From contig CACNYH010000003.1 in the NCBI GenBank assembly GCA_902624495.1, positions 1 through 47,575 on the forward strand: DNA of 47,575 nt, written 5' to 3'. The notes under the pieces are model-generated. The model did no database searches and was not told where the DNA came from. It saw nothing but the letters and a program-made list of their open reading frames with translations. The translations under genes were made by a program, and so were the position numbers. Of the stretch, positions 20,871-34,687 are shown in pieces. Origin of the DNA: an uncultured Pelagibacteraceae bacterium (GTDB lineage: Bacteria > Pseudomonadota > Alphaproteobacteria > Pelagibacterales > Pelagibacteraceae). Every line of letters starts with the position of its first letter. Position 1 is the stretch's first letter.

Positions 20871-21428
20871 ATGAGTACAAATAAATCTTTCTCTACTGAA
20901 ACTTCAGAAAGGTACTCGCGCGCTTTATTTGAAGTTTCCCGAGATTCAGACGATTTAGATAAAGTAGAGAACGATATTAAAAATTTTAAGTTGATTTACG
21001 ATAAAAATTCGGAAGTAAGGAATTTTATAAAAGATCCTTCCCAAATAATTACTGAGCAAAACAAGTTAGTAAATTTAATAAGTGATAAACTAAATTTTTC
21101 AAAAAATGTTCAAAAATTTTTATTATTATTAATTGAAAAAAGAAGAATTTTTTTTGTAAATAAAATTATTGAAAGCTTTTTAAGACTTTGCTCGCAAAAA
21201 AGAGGAGAAATTAAAGCATCATTAATTTCATCAAAAGAATTATCTCAAATTGAACTTAACGACATAAGTATGGATTTATCGAAATCAATGGGATCAACTT
21301 TGAAATTTGACTACAAAGTAGATAAAGAATTAATTGGAGGATTAAAACTTCAACTAGGCAGTATCATGATTGATACCTCTATAAAAAATAAATTAAAAAA
21401 ATATGAACAGGCGATGTTAGAAAATTAA
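20871..21428 (+). CDS. atpH: ATP synthase F1 delta subunit
   Basis: The delta subunit (OSCP homologue) links the F1 alpha-beta crown to the peripheral stalk. The 185-residue protein is helical in its first two-thirds. It has the family pattern [11 protein letters not shown] near the start and [16 protein letters not shown] near the end. The alphaproteobacterial order places F1 (atpHAGDC) apart from the F0 genes, as here: no F0 gene is in the window. It follows an 81-base gap that may hold the operon promoter. Confidence 0.95.
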   Translation: MSTNKSFSTETSERYSRALFEVSRDSDDLDKVENDIKNFKLIYDKNSEVRNFIKDPSQIITEQNKLVNLISDKLNFSKNVQKFLLLLIEKRRIFFVNKIIESFLRLCSQKRGEIKASLISSKELSQIELNDISMDLSKSMGSTLKFDYKVDKELIGGLKLQLGSIMIDTSIKNKLKKYEQAMLEN

Positions 21429-21429
21429 T

Positions 21430-22958
21430 ATGACTGTTAATCCATCAGAAATAACAAAATTATTAAAAGATCAGATTAAAAACTTTGGTGAGAAGGCCGA
21501 GGTTTCTGAGATAGGAAAAGTTTTGTCAGTTGGAGATGGTATTGCTCGGGTCTATGGTCTTGACAATGTTCAAGCTGGAGAAATGGTCGAATTTGAAGAT
21601 GGATCAAAAGGGATGGCGTTAAACTTAGAAAACGATAATGTCGGAGTGGTTATTTTTGGTGATGATAGAAGTATTAAAGAGGGAGATACAATTAAAAGAA
21701 CAAATGCAATTGTAGATGTTCCTGTAGGGAAAGAATTACTTGGAAGAGTAGTTGATGGATTAGGAAATCCAATTGATGGGAAAGGAAAATTATCTGCAAA
21801 AAGTAGAAAAAGAGTTGAGGTAAAAGCTCCAGGTATTATTCCAAGACAATCTGTTAATGAACCAATGCAGACAGGATTAAAATCAATTGACTCTCTGATA
21901 CCTATAGGACGTGGTCAACGAGAACTTATTATCGGAGACAGACAAACTGGTAAAACAGCTGTAGCAATCGATGCGATTATAAATCAGAAAAAAATAAACG
22001 AATCTTCTGATGAAAAGAAAAAATTATATTGCGTATATGTTGCTATAGGACAAAAACGTTCAACCGTGGCTCAAATTACAAAGACTTTAGAAGAAGCTGG
22101 AGCATTAAAATACACAACCATTGTTGCAGCCACTGCATCGGATTCCGCTCCTTTACAATTTTTAGCTCCTTATACTGGATGTACAATTGGAGAATATTTT
22201 AGAGATAACAGTATGCATGCTTTAATTGTTTACGATGATTTATCAAAACAAGCTGTTGCTTATAGACAGATGTCGTTATTGCTTAGAAGACCTCCAGGCA
22301 GGGAGGCTTATCCTGGCGACGTATTTTATTTACACAGCAGATTATTAGAACGTGCTGCTAAGTTAAATGATAAAAGTGGGGGCGGCTCTTTAACGGCCTT
22401 GCCAATTATTGAAACCCAAGCAGGAGATGTTTCTGCATATATACCAACAAATGTTATTTCAATTACAGATGGACAAATTTTTTTAGAAACTGAATTATTC
22501 AATCAAGGAATTCGTCCCGCTGTTAATGTAGGATTGTCAGTGTCTAGAGTCGGCTCTGCTGCTCAAACTAAAGCAATGAAAAAAGTTGCTGGTTCAATTA
22601 AATTGGAACTAGCTCAATACAGGGAAATGGCAGCTTTTGCACAGTTTGGTTCAGATTTAGATGCATCTACACAACAATTACTTAACAGAGGAGCAAAACT
22701 CACGGAACTCTTAAAACAAGATCAATATTCTCCAATGACCGTTGCAGAACAAGTTATTTCCGTGTTCACTGGTGTCAAAGGTTATTTAGATGATATTGAG
22801 ATTGGCAAGATCAAGCAATTTGAAAAAGATATTATTGAAAAAATTAAGTCAGAAAAACCCGAAATAATTAAGTCAATTCTATCTTCAGGAAAATTAGAAG
22901 AAGAAACTGAAAAACTTGTTATTCAAGTTATAGAAGAATACAAAAAAGGTAACAAATA

Positions 22959-22959
<1 letters not shown>
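21430..22959 (+). CDS. atpA: ATP synthase F1 alpha subunit
   Basis: Alpha forms the non-catalytic nucleotide sites of F1. Its 509 residues include an N-terminal beta-barrel, the P-loop GDRQTGKT at 169-176, and the conserved arginine-finger region [10 protein letters not shown]. It starts one base after the atpH stop. The last base of its stop codon is the first base of the atpG ATG, so translation is probably coupled through the operon. Confidence 0.98.
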
Positions 22960-25254
<2,295 letters not shown>

Positions 25255-25255
<1 letters not shown>

Positions 25256-25644
25256 TGTCTGAAAAATTTACAATTGAAATAATCTCTCCTGACAGATCTA
25301 TTATAAAAACTGAAACTTCTGAAGTAGTTATTCCCTCCTTTGAAGGTGAGATGGGTATCCTAAAAGATCATATTCCATTAATTACTTTTCTAAGACCTGG
25401 GCTTATAAATATTAAAACTAGTACTGATCAAAAGTATTTTGTAGAAGAGGGTACAGTAGAATTTTCAAATAACAATCTTCTTATTTTAACCTCAACTGCT
25501 AAAGAAGTTACAAAAATGAACAATAAATTTATTGATGCTCTCATAAGTGAATCTGAAAAAAAATTAGACAATAATGAAATAACTGATAAAGAGAGATATT
25601 TATTATCATATAAATTAGAAACTTTGAGAAACATTAATCAATAA
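25255..25644 (+). CDS. atpC: ATP synthase F1 epsilon subunit
   Basis: Epsilon sits on the central stalk and can inhibit ATP hydrolysis. The 129-residue protein starts at a GTG overlapping the atpD stop (TAGTG). This places the family N-terminus (FTIEIISPDRSI) correctly. The beta-sandwich motifs VVIPSFEGEMGILKDHIPLI and FFVEEGTVEF-like FVEEGTVEFSNN are clear, followed by a helical C-terminal segment. Its last 11 bases overlap the end of rppH, which runs the opposite way. Confidence 0.95.
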
Positions 25645-26104
25645 AATCTTTAAGAATTTCTAATAACTCGACATACATTTTCTTCTTAAAATCAACAATA
25701 GTTTTTGGTAATTCATCAGGTATAATCCACTTCCACTCAATAAATTCTGGATTTTTAGTTTGCAAATTTATTTCATTTTCATTACCAATAAATCTTGTAA
25801 TAAACCATTTTTGTTTTTGACCTCTAAATTTACCTTTCCAAATGATACCAACTAAATTTTTTGGAAGCTCATACTCAAAAAAACCATTAATTTCTTTTAA
25901 GATTTCAATATTTTTAATGCTAGTTTCTTCATAAAGTTCTCTTTTCATTGCTGAAAGATAGCTCTCTCCTATATCAACACCTCCTTGAGGCATTTGCCAC
26001 CTATCTACAGGGTTATCTTTCCTCTTGCCAACAAAAACTTTATTTTCATTATTTAAAACTATTACTCCTACCCCGTTACGCATAGGAAGTTTTTGCATAT
26101 TCAT
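25634..26104 (-). CDS. rppH: RNA 5'-pyrophosphohydrolase, Nudix family
   Basis: RppH removes pyrophosphate from the 5' end of mRNA to start decay. The 156-residue protein has the Nudix box from G41 to about residue 63 (GGVDIGES..REL..EE). RWQMPQGG directly before it is typical of RppH. A second ATG two codons in, at 26098, is an equally plausible start. It is the last gene of the rplU-to-rppH run and overlaps atpC by 11 bases tail to tail. Confidence 0.93.
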   Translation of the reverse strand: MNMQKLPMRNGVGVIVLNNENKVFVGKRKDNPVDRWQMPQGGVDIGESYLSAMKRELYEETSIKNIEILKEINGFFEYELPKNLVGIIWKGKFRGQKQKWFITRFIGNENEINLQTKNPEFIEWKWIIPDELPKTIVDFKKKMYVELLEILKDFID

Positions 26105-26108
26105 AAAA

Positions 26109-27245
26109 TTAAGAGTTGAAAAGTTTTATCGCGTAATTAAGTTGATTATCTTTATCAGTATTAATTGTAAAGTCATCACCCTCTTCTTCGATAAATATGT
26201 CAGGCGTAACCCCAACTTCTGAGATTGATTTACCAGAAGGCAAGTAGTACTTCGATATAGTTAATCTCATTCCTCCACCATTTCTTAAAGGTATAATGGA
26301 TTGCACAGAACCTTTTCCGTAAGAATTTTCTCCAAGAATTATTGCTCTTTTATGATCTTTTAATGCCCCGGCAAAAATTTCTGATGCTGAAGCAGATCCG
26401 TTATTTATTAAAACTACAATTGGCTTCCCTTTAATCTCATCACCTTTTCTAGCAAAAAATTTTCTAGTTTCTGACACCTTTCTTCCTTTAGTAGAAACTA
26501 TTTCTCCATCTTCTAAAAAAAAATCAGTAATATTAATTGCTTGAGTTAATAATCCACCAGGATTATTCCTTAAATCAAACACATAGCCTTTGATTTTGGA
26601 TTTTTTTTCAAATTCTTTCACAGATTTTAAAAATTGCTTGTCACTATTTTCGTTAAATGATTTTAATCTTATATATCCTAAGTTTTTTTCTTCTCCAATT
26701 ATTTTAGAGCTTACGGATTGAACTTCTATTATTTTTCTTTCTATTTTAAATTCTAAAGGCTTTTTGACTTTTTTTCTTCTCACTGTTAGTTCAATTGATG
26801 TACCCACCGGCCCTCTCATTAATTTTACAGCCTCTAGTAAAGATTTACCTTGAACCTGCTCATTCCCAATTTTAACGATGTAATCACCAGCTTTGATCCC
26901 AGCTTTTGCTGCAGGGGTATCATCTATTGGGGAAATAACTTTTACAACTCCAGCTTCCATCCCTATTTCTATACCTAGTCCACCAAACTCACCCCTAGTG
27001 TCAGTCTGCATTTCTTTAAAGAGTTCAGGACTCATATAGGCAGAATATGGATCTAGTGATTGTAAAACACCATTTATTGCAGAATCCATCATATCTGATT
27101 GATCAACATCATCTACGTAATCTTTTTGAATATTTTCCAGAACCTCACCAAATAGATCTATTTTTTCGTAAAGATTATTTTTTGAGAAAACAGAAGTGTT
27201 TGAAAAATGAAAAAATAAAATTAGTATTAAAAAAATTTTTTTCAT
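26109..27245 (-). CDS. ctpA: carboxyl-terminal processing protease, S41 family
   Basis: CtpA-type proteases cut C-terminal tails of envelope proteins in the periplasm. The first 21 residues form a signal peptide (MKKIFLILILFF..). A PDZ domain spans roughly 88-160 (GIEIGMEAGVVKV, AGIKAGDYIVKI). The catalytic dyad is S286 in NGSASASE and K311 in GKGSVQ, 25 residues apart as in known family members. At 378 residues it is a short version of the family. It overlaps rsfS by four bases (ATGA). Confidence 0.94.
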   Translation of the reverse strand: MKKIFLILILFFHFSNTSVFSKNNLYEKIDLFGEVLENIQKDYVDDVDQSDMMDSAINGVLQSLDPYSAYMSPELFKEMQTDTRGEFGGLGIEIGMEAGVVKVISPIDDTPAAKAGIKAGDYIVKIGNEQVQGKSLLEAVKLMRGPVGTSIELTVRRKKVKKPLEFKIERKIIEVQSVSSKIIGEEKNLGYIRLKSFNENSDKQFLKSVKEFEKKSKIKGYVFDLRNNPGGLLTQAINITDFFLEDGEIVSTKGRKVSETRKFFARKGDEIKGKPIVVLINNGSASASEIFAGALKDHKRAIILGENSYGKGSVQSIIPLRNGGGMRLTISKYYLPSGKSISEVGVTPDIFIEEEGDDFTINTDKDNQLNYAIKLFNS

Positions 27246-27589
27246 ATCATAGCCTTCTCTTTTGGAATTTCTTCAGACCACATTTTTTCTAAATCGTAAA
27301 AGTCTCTTTTTTCAGGATGAAATATATGAACAATTACATCTTGAGTATCTACTAATTTCCAATCATTACTATCCTGTCCCTCTATACGACAATTATTCAA
27401 TCCAATTTTTCTTAATTCAGTGACAAGAATTTCTGATAATGCCTGAAGATGTCTAGACGATGTCCCTGAAGCAATTATCATATAATCAGCTATGTAAGAT
27501 TTATTTTTAAGATTAATGGATTTTATATTAAGAGCTTTATTATCGTCTAAAATTTTCTCAATATTATCTTTTATATCTGATATTTCCAT
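27242..27589 (-). CDS. rsfS: ribosome silencing factor
   Basis: RsfS binds L14 on the large ribosomal subunit and blocks joining when nutrients are scarce. The 115-residue protein has the family core: DYMIIASGTSSRHLQALSE, then EGQDSNDWKLVDTQDVIVHIF near the end. It lies between nadD and ctpA, the usual neighbourhood. In many alphaproteobacteria rlmH follows rsfS, but here ctpA follows directly. Confidence 0.95.
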   Translation of the reverse strand: MEISDIKDNIEKILDDNKALNIKSINLKNKSYIADYMIIASGTSSRHLQALSEILVTELRKIGLNNCRIEGQDSNDWKLVDTQDVIVHIFHPEKRDFYDLEKMWSEEIPKEKAMI

Positions 27590-27594
27590 TAATT

Positions 27595-28131
27595 CTATAT
27601 TTTGACTCTTTTTCTTAAAAAGGAAGAGGAAACTTCTATAGGCTTGTTATTAATAAATGTAATATTATTTTTATTTAAATATTTAACCACAATAGTTTTT
27701 TTACTATTTCTATCATATCCTTTGCGAGAAAAAACAATTAATTTTGTTAATTTTACTATTCTTTTCCAACTGTGCCACCTGTGAAACTTTAATAAAATAT
27801 CCGAACCTACTATAAAATAAAGATCTTTAGGTTTTTTCTTTTTTAAAATGTATTGAATTACTTTAATTGATTTCGAAGATTTTATCACATCATCTATATA
27901 AAGAACTTCTATATTCTTAATTTTACTTGAAATTTTTTTTGCTTTATCAATTCTATCTTTCAAGGAAAAAAAAGTTTTCTTTTTAAAAGGATTTTTTTTT
28001 GTAACAATCCAATAAATTTTTTTTAGCTTAATTTTTTTTAATGCAATTTTTGAAATTGTTAAATGACCCTTATGTGCTGGATCAAAACTTCCACCTAAAA
28101 TACCTATTTTCGTACTTTTAAGTTTAAACAT
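27595..28131 (-). CDS. nadD: nicotinate-nucleotide adenylyltransferase
   Basis: NadD makes nicotinic acid adenine dinucleotide on the way to NAD. The 178 residues include the nucleotidyltransferase motif GGSFDPAHKGH at 13-23 and the C-terminal SSSFLRKR, which matches the family's ISSTxIR. The middle has FIVGSDILLKFHRWHSWK. It is somewhat shorter than the 213-residue Escherichia coli enzyme, ending soon after the last motif. It lies four bases downstream of proA and six bases before rsfS. Confidence 0.93.
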   Translation of the reverse strand: MFKLKSTKIGILGGSFDPAHKGHLTISKIALKKIKLKKIYWIVTKKNPFKKKTFFSLKDRIDKAKKISSKIKNIEVLYIDDVIKSSKSIKVIQYILKKKKPKDLYFIVGSDILLKFHRWHSWKRIVKLTKLIVFSRKGYDRNSKKTIVVKYLNKNNITFINNKPIEVSSSFLRKRVKI

Positions 28132-28134
28132 TAA

Positions 28135-29376
28135 CTAAGGTCTAATAACTCCCTTTCCTGAAACAATATATTTATAAGAAGTTAATTGATTAATGCCAAC
28201 TGGACCTCTAGGTGGTAATTTATTTGTTGATATCCCAATTTCACCACCAAAACCAAATTCCCCACCATCTGCAAACTGTGTTGAAACATTATGCATCGCT
28301 ATTGAACTATTTACTCCTTGTAAAAAAACTTTCGCAGTTTTAGCATTATTTGTGAGTATGCTGTCAGTATGCATAGTTCCATATTTTAAAATATGATTTA
28401 CGGCTTCATAAACATTTTTAACTGTTTTGACCGAGATTATTGCATCGAGATACTCAGTTTTCCAGTCTTTCTCTTTTGCAAGTTTTAACTGGTTACTAAA
28501 TAATTTATTAATTTTATTATCAACCCTTACTTCGCAACCACTTTCTCTAAGTGAATTAATTATTTTTATGGCGTGTGTTTTTAAAGCTTTCTCCTGTATT
28601 AAAAGCGTTTCAACTGCTCCACATATGCTAGTTCTCCTCATTTTTGCATTCACAATAATTTTTTTTGCCATGTTTAAATTTACGCTCTTATCTACAAAAA
28701 TATGACATAGTCCCTCTAAATGTCCTATTACATGTACATTTGAAAATTTTTGAACTTTTGAAACTAATCCTTTACCTCCTCTTGGCACAATAACATCAAT
28801 GTATTTGCTCATTTTTGAAAGTAAATAATCAACAACTTTTCTATCTTTTTTATCTATAAATTGAATACAATTTTTGTTTATATTATTTTTTTGCAGAACA
28901 TCTCTAAACAAATTTGCCAATAATTTATTAGAGTTGAAAGCTTCAGACCCACCTCTTAAAATGGAACAATTTCCTGATTTTAAACTTAAGCAAGCTACGT
29001 CAGCAGTTACATTTGGTCTGCTCTCATAAATAACTCCTATTACACCAATTGGTGTTGAAACCTTTTTAATAGTTAATTTATTTGGTCTTGACCATCTCTC
29101 TAAAACACGCCCAGAAGGGTTCTTGAATTTTGCTATCTCATTTATTGAATACCTCATACCTTCTATTCTTTTTTCATTTAAAATTAGTCTATCTACAAGA
29201 TTTTTACGTTTCACATTTTTTACATCTTTCAAATTTTCTCTAATTATTTTTTTTTTATTTTTAAGAAGAGATGTATTGTAATTATTTAAAACCTTTACTA
29301 TTTTATTATGTTTTATAGATTTCAAATCTTCAAAAGCTATTTTTGCATTTCTTCCTATTTTTTCTAGATAATTCAT
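28135..29376 (-). CDS. proA: gamma-glutamyl phosphate reductase
   Basis: ProA reduces gamma-glutamyl phosphate to glutamate semialdehyde with NADPH, the second step of proline synthesis. The 413-residue protein has aldehyde-dehydrogenase-like features: PIGVIGVIYESRPNVTAD, LRGGSEAFNSN and the active-site MRRTSICGAVETLL with its cysteine. The C-terminus shows FGFGGEIGISTNKLPPRGP. It starts directly after the proB stop. No proC lies in the window, so the last step is encoded elsewhere. Confidence 0.96.
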   Translation of the reverse strand: MNYLEKIGRNAKIAFEDLKSIKHNKIVKVLNNYNTSLLKNKKKIIRENLKDVKNVKRKNLVDRLILNEKRIEGMRYSINEIAKFKNPSGRVLERWSRPNKLTIKKVSTPIGVIGVIYESRPNVTADVACLSLKSGNCSILRGGSEAFNSNKLLANLFRDVLQKNNINKNCIQFIDKKDRKVVDYLLSKMSKYIDVIVPRGGKGLVSKVQKFSNVHVIGHLEGLCHIFVDKSVNLNMAKKIIVNAKMRRTSICGAVETLLIQEKALKTHAIKIINSLRESGCEVRVDNKINKLFSNQLKLAKEKDWKTEYLDAIISVKTVKNVYEAVNHILKYGTMHTDSILTNNAKTAKVFLQGVNSSIAMHNVSTQFADGGEFGFGGEIGISTNKLPPRGPVGINQLTSYKYIVSGKGVIRP

Positions 29377-31441
<2,065 letters not shown>

Positions 31442-31445
31442 TTAA

Positions 31446-31471
31446 ATATAAATAACTTTTGTTATTTATAT
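31446..31471 (-). repeat. AT-rich perfect hairpin between rpmA and obgE
   Basis: An 11-base stem (ATATAAATAAC paired with GTTATTTATAT) encloses a four-base loop (AAAA on the minus strand). It fills most of the 40-base gap after the rpmA stop. Only one base pair per arm is G-C, so it is a weak hairpin and lacks a proper T-run. It could mark mRNA processing or partial termination between ribosomal protein genes and obgE. Confidence 0.6.
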
Positions 31472-31475
31472 AGAT

Positions 31476-31730
31476 TTAATTGGGGATTACAGAAACAAAA
31501 GTTCTGTTTAATTTAGATTTTTTAAATTTAACTTTTCCTTTTATTAAGGAGAAAATTGAGTGATCTTTACCCATACCTACGTTTTCACCAGGATGAATTT
31601 TTGTTCCTCTTTGTCTTACAATTATATTTCCAGGAATAACTAATTGATCACCGTACCTTTTGACACCAAGACGTCTGCCTTTACTATCTCGGCCGTTCTT
31701 CGATGATCCACCTGCTTTTTTTGTTGCCAT
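31476..31730 (-). CDS. rpmA: 50S ribosomal protein L27
   Basis: L27 contributes its N-terminus near the peptidyl-transferase centre. The 84-residue protein has the family signature [18 protein letters not shown], then [13 protein letters not shown]. It continues with [20 protein letters not shown]. It follows rplU with eight bases between. The length is normal and no cleavable extension is visible before KAGGS. Confidence 0.98.
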   Translation of the reverse strand: MATKKAGGSSKNGRDSKGRRLGVKRYGDQLVIPGNIIVRQRGTKIHPGENVGMGKDHSIFSLIKGKVKFKKSKLNRTFVSVIPN

Positions 31731-31738
31731 CTAACTTC

Positions 31739-32143
31739 CTATCTTTTTGCCTCTTTTTTTAAAATTTTTTTATCTTTAACTGTTTTCTTTTTTTCAACAA
31801 TTTTAGCTTCACCTATAACTTTGCCACCTTTTGCTAAAATTTTTGTAATTTGTATCTTTGAATGACGTTGTCTATGACCATTTTTTTTTCTTGAGTGCTT
31901 TCTTCTTCTTTTATGAAAGACCAGCACAGTTCGATCTTTAACATTATCTAAAAGTTTAGCTTCCACTGTAGCTCCTTCAACTTTAGGATTTCCAACTTCA
32001 GTAATTTTGTCATCGTTTAAAAGTAAAACATTGTCAAATTTAATAGTTTCACCAACTTTGACATTAAGTTTTTCAATTTCTAATATTTTACTCGCAGATA
32101 CCTTATACTGCTTTCCACCTGTTTCAATTATAGCAAATGACAT
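31739..32143 (-). CDS. rplU: 50S ribosomal protein L21
   Basis: L21 binds 23S rRNA. The core occupies about 1-102 (MSFAIIETGGKQYKV, FHKRRRKHSRKKNGHRQRHS). The tail continues for about 30 lysine-rich residues, making 134 in all, longer than the roughly 103 of Escherichia coli. This kind of basic tail is common in alphaproteobacterial L21. It starts the rplU-rpmA-obgE group, with a well-formed promoter just upstream. Confidence 0.97.
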   Translation of the reverse strand: MSFAIIETGGKQYKVSASKILEIEKLNVKVGETIKFDNVLLLNDDKITEVGNPKVEGATVEAKLLDNVKDRTVLVFHKRRRKHSRKKNGHRQRHSKIQITKILAKGGKVIGEAKIVEKKKTVKDKKILKKEAKR

Positions 32144-32169
32144 AAATAATCTTTTTTTAATTTCAAGGC

Positions 32170-32197
32170 AATATAGCCTTAAGCGCTAGCAAGTCAA
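32170..32197 (-). promoter_or_regulatory. promoter for rplU-rpmA
   Basis: On the minus strand TTGACT (32192-32197) and TATATT (32170-32175) are 16 bases apart, and the -10 lies about 26 bases before the rplU ATG. Five of six bases match the consensus at each box. It sits in the short gap between gloB and rplU and gives a leader of only about 20 bases. Confidence 0.72.
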
Positions 32198-32208
32198 GAT
32201 TATTGAAG

Positions 32209-32967
32209 TTAAAAAGAGTCCTTTAAATCTCTTAATTTTGAAAAAACTTCAACTTCTGATGAATCTTTTAAACCTAAAGCATGCTTAATTTCAGGATCAT
32301 CACACCTTAAAAAAATATTTGTTTTAATTTCCTGACCTAAAATAGTTGGGATAGTTGGCTGATTAGAACTTAATTTTTTTTGAATATCGATTTCTTTCTT
32401 TTTTAAAAAAGTATTTTTAGAGTCATATGCTAAACAGAAATTTAAATTTGATTTAGTATATTCGTGTCCACAATATATTTTTGTATCTGATGGAAGTTTT
32501 TTAATTTTATTTAAAGAATTAAACATCTCTTCATGAGTACCCTCAAAAACTCTACCACATCCTAATGAAAACAATGCATCACCTGTAAAAATTACTTTTT
32601 CCTTTAAAAAGAAAAAAGCGATGTGACCCTTAGTATGGCCAGGTACAAAAATTATTTCAAATTCTAATTTTCCAATTTTATACTTTTGGTTTTCTTTAAG
32701 CAGTATATCTATGCCAGGAATTTGATCTTTATCTAATTCAAACCCCAAAATTTTAGAGTTATATTTTTTTTTTAATTCTAAATTACCATCAACATGATCG
32801 GCATGGTGATGTGTATTGAGAATAAAATCTAATTTCTTATACTTTTTAATAACATCATCACATGCCTTAAACTCTGCAGGATCAACTATTGCAACCTTAT
32901 CAGATACTTTATCGTGAATTAAGTAACTAAAGTTATCACTCAAACATGGAATAATTTCTACTTTCAT
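32209..32967 (-). CDS. gloB: hydroxyacylglutathione hydrolase (glyoxalase II)
   Basis: GloB hydrolyses S-lactoylglutathione to lactate and glutathione, the second step of methylglyoxal removal. The 252-residue protein is a metallo-beta-lactamase fold with THHHADHVDG at 52-61 (H53, H55, D57, H58). The further metal residues sit in VPGHTKGH, FTGDALFSLGCGR and YCGHEYT. The C-terminal glyoxalase II domain is present. It follows metW with one base between, so it may be transcribed with metX-metW. Confidence 0.95.
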   Translation of the reverse strand: MKVEIIPCLSDNFSYLIHDKVSDKVAIVDPAEFKACDDVIKKYKKLDFILNTHHHADHVDGNLELKKKYNSKILGFELDKDQIPGIDILLKENQKYKIGKLEFEIIFVPGHTKGHIAFFFLKEKVIFTGDALFSLGCGRVFEGTHEEMFNSLNKIKKLPSDTKIYCGHEYTKSNLNFCLAYDSKNTFLKKKEIDIQKKLSSNQPTIPTILGQEIKTNIFLRCDDPEIKHALGLKDSSEVEVFSKLRDLKDSF

Positions 32968-32968
32968 A

Positions 32969-33562
32969 TTAACTGATTAAAAAAATACCAACTTTTGAAA
33001 AAAGATTTTTAATTTCTAAATTACTTTTTTTTATCAATGAAGTTTTATTTTCATTAACCCCAACAACTTTTTTAATAATAATATTTTTCTCATCACAAAA
33101 ATTAAATAAATCTTTTATTGTGCACATGTGTAAATTAGGAGTATTATACCAAGTATTTGGCAGTGTTTTTGTGACTGGCATTTCACCAAAAAGTAAAAGC
33201 TTTGTTCTTACTTTCCAGTAGCCAAAATTAGGAATAGAAATTATAACTGATTTTCCAACTCTTAAAAGATTTTTTAAAACTTTTTCTGGTTCATAAAATG
33301 CTTGTAAGGTTTGACTCAACACAACATAGTCAAATGATTTATCAGGAAATTGATGTAGTTCAGTTTCTGCATTACCCTGTATAACTGGTAAGCCTTTATA
33401 AATACATTCTTGAACATTATCTTGACTAAGCTCTAATCCACGTACCTCTATATTTTTTTCTATTTTAAGAAGATGCATTAGAGATCCATCTCCGCATCCT
33501 ATATCGAGAACTCTTGTGTTATTTGGTAACAAATCTGCTATTACTTTAAATTCTTTTTTCAT
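32969..33562 (-). CDS. metW: methionine biosynthesis protein MetW
   Basis: MetW is a small SAM-dependent methyltransferase-like protein that pairs with MetX in homoserine acetylation. I chose the ATG at 33562 because family members begin close to KxFxVIADLIPxGxRVLDxGCGDG, which fits here. An ATG at 33577 would add MKNLK. The protein has DIGCGDGSLMHLL (motif I) and VLSQTLQAFYEPEKVL. It overlaps the end of metX by 17 bases, which suggests coupled translation. Its expression would fall under the riboswitch upstream of metX. Confidence 0.92.
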   Translation of the reverse strand: MKKEFKVIADLLPNNTRVLDIGCGDGSLMHLLKIEKNIEVRGLELSQDNVQECIYKGLPVIQGNAETELHQFPDKSFDYVVLSQTLQAFYEPEKVLKNLLRVGKSVIISIPNFGYWKVRTKLLLFGEMPVTKTLPNTWYNTPNLHMCTIKDLFNFCDEKNIIIKKVVGVNENKTSLIKKSNLEIKNLFSKVGIFLIS

Positions 33563-34685
33563 TTTTAAATTTTTCATACATAGAATCTATAAAACCTTTA
33601 AGTGTTTTTAAAAATTCAGGTTCTTCAAGTAAAAAAGAGTCATGTCCTTTTTCTGTAATTATCTCAGAATATGAAACATCTGCACCTGATGCATTTAATG
33701 CTATTACTATATCTTTGTTATCTTTTGTTGTGTAAAGCCAATCAGAAGAAAATGATATAATTAAGAATTTTGTTTTTTGATTTTTGAATGCTTCTACTAA
33801 ACCTCCTTTAAATTGTTTTGAAAGATCAAAATAATCCATTGCTCTAGTTATATATAATACTGAGTTAGCATCGAATCTTTCAACGAAAGCATACCCTTGA
33901 TGTCTCAAATAACTCTCAACTTGGAAGTCAGCATTAAAACTAAACTCATAATCTGCCTTTTCTTGTAATTTTCTCCCAAATTTTTCTTGCATGCCCTTTT
34001 CAGATAAATAACTAATGTGTCCTACCATTCTTGCAACTGCCAAGCCATTTTTAGGCTGAACATTTTTTAAAACATATTTTCCATTTTCCCATACAGGATC
34101 TGCCATAATCGCTTGACGAGCTAATTCATTTAGAGCAATATTTTGAGCACTGTGACTTGAGCTACAAGCTATAGGGACAGCTGAAAAAGCTTTATCCGGA
34201 AATGTTGCACAAAATTGCAAAAGTTGCATTCCACCCATCGAACCCCCCGTTGCGCATAAAAGTTTCTTAATTCCAAGATGTTCAAGTAATGACTCCTGAG
34301 CTCTAACCATATCTTTAATTGTTATAACTGGAAAATCTAATCCGTAAGGTTTTTTTGTTTCTGGGTTAATATCTCTCGGACCTAAAGAACCCATACACCC
34401 TCCAATCACATTTGCACAAATAACAAAATATTTGTTTGTATCTATTGCCTTTCCTGGACCCACTGCTGTGATCCACCATCCCTCTTTATTAGTGATAGGA
34501 TTTGTTCCAGTCACGAACTGATCTCCAGTCAATGCATGAAACACAAGTATTGCGTTGTCTTTGTTATCATTCAATTTTCCATAAGTCTCATAAGCGAGAG
34601 GAAAATCTTTTATAGTTTTTCCGCAGTCTAGTTTAAGCGGTTTAGTTACGTTTAATTTCTTTATATTCTCAAGTTTTATATTCAT
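33546..34685 (-). CDS. metX: homoserine O-acetyltransferase
   Basis: MetX acetylates homoserine with acetyl-CoA for methionine synthesis. I placed the start at ATG 34685 (MNIKLENIKKLN). An upstream ATG at 34715 in the same frame lies inside the riboswitch terminator and is unlikely. The 379-residue alpha/beta hydrolase shows NAILVFHALTGDQ, the nucleophile serine in GGSMGGMQ, and GHDSFLLE with the catalytic histidine. It is followed by metW. Upstream are a promoter, a SAM-II aptamer and an intrinsic terminator, so high SAM should switch it off. Confidence 0.95.
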   Translation of the reverse strand: MNIKLENIKKLNVTKPLKLDCGKTIKDFPLAYETYGKLNDNKDNAILVFHALTGDQFVTGTNPITNKEGWWITAVGPGKAIDTNKYFVICANVIGGCMGSLGPRDINPETKKPYGLDFPVITIKDMVRAQESLLEHLGIKKLLCATGGSMGGMQLLQFCATFPDKAFSAVPIACSSSHSAQNIALNELARQAIMADPVWENGKYVLKNVQPKNGLAVARMVGHISYLSEKGMQEKFGRKLQEKADYEFSFNADFQVESYLRHQGYAFVERFDANSVLYITRAMDYFDLSKQFKGGLVEAFKNQKTKFLIISFSSDWLYTTKDNKDIVIALNASGADVSYSEIITEKGHDSFLLEEPEFLKTLKGFIDSMYEKFKNEKRI

Positions 34686-34687
34686 CC

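Noticed and set aside
32165..32180. Small hairpin AAGGC/GCCTT before rplU as an L21 leader structure
   Set aside because: It overlaps the -10 box of a good promoter, so most of it would not be in the transcript.
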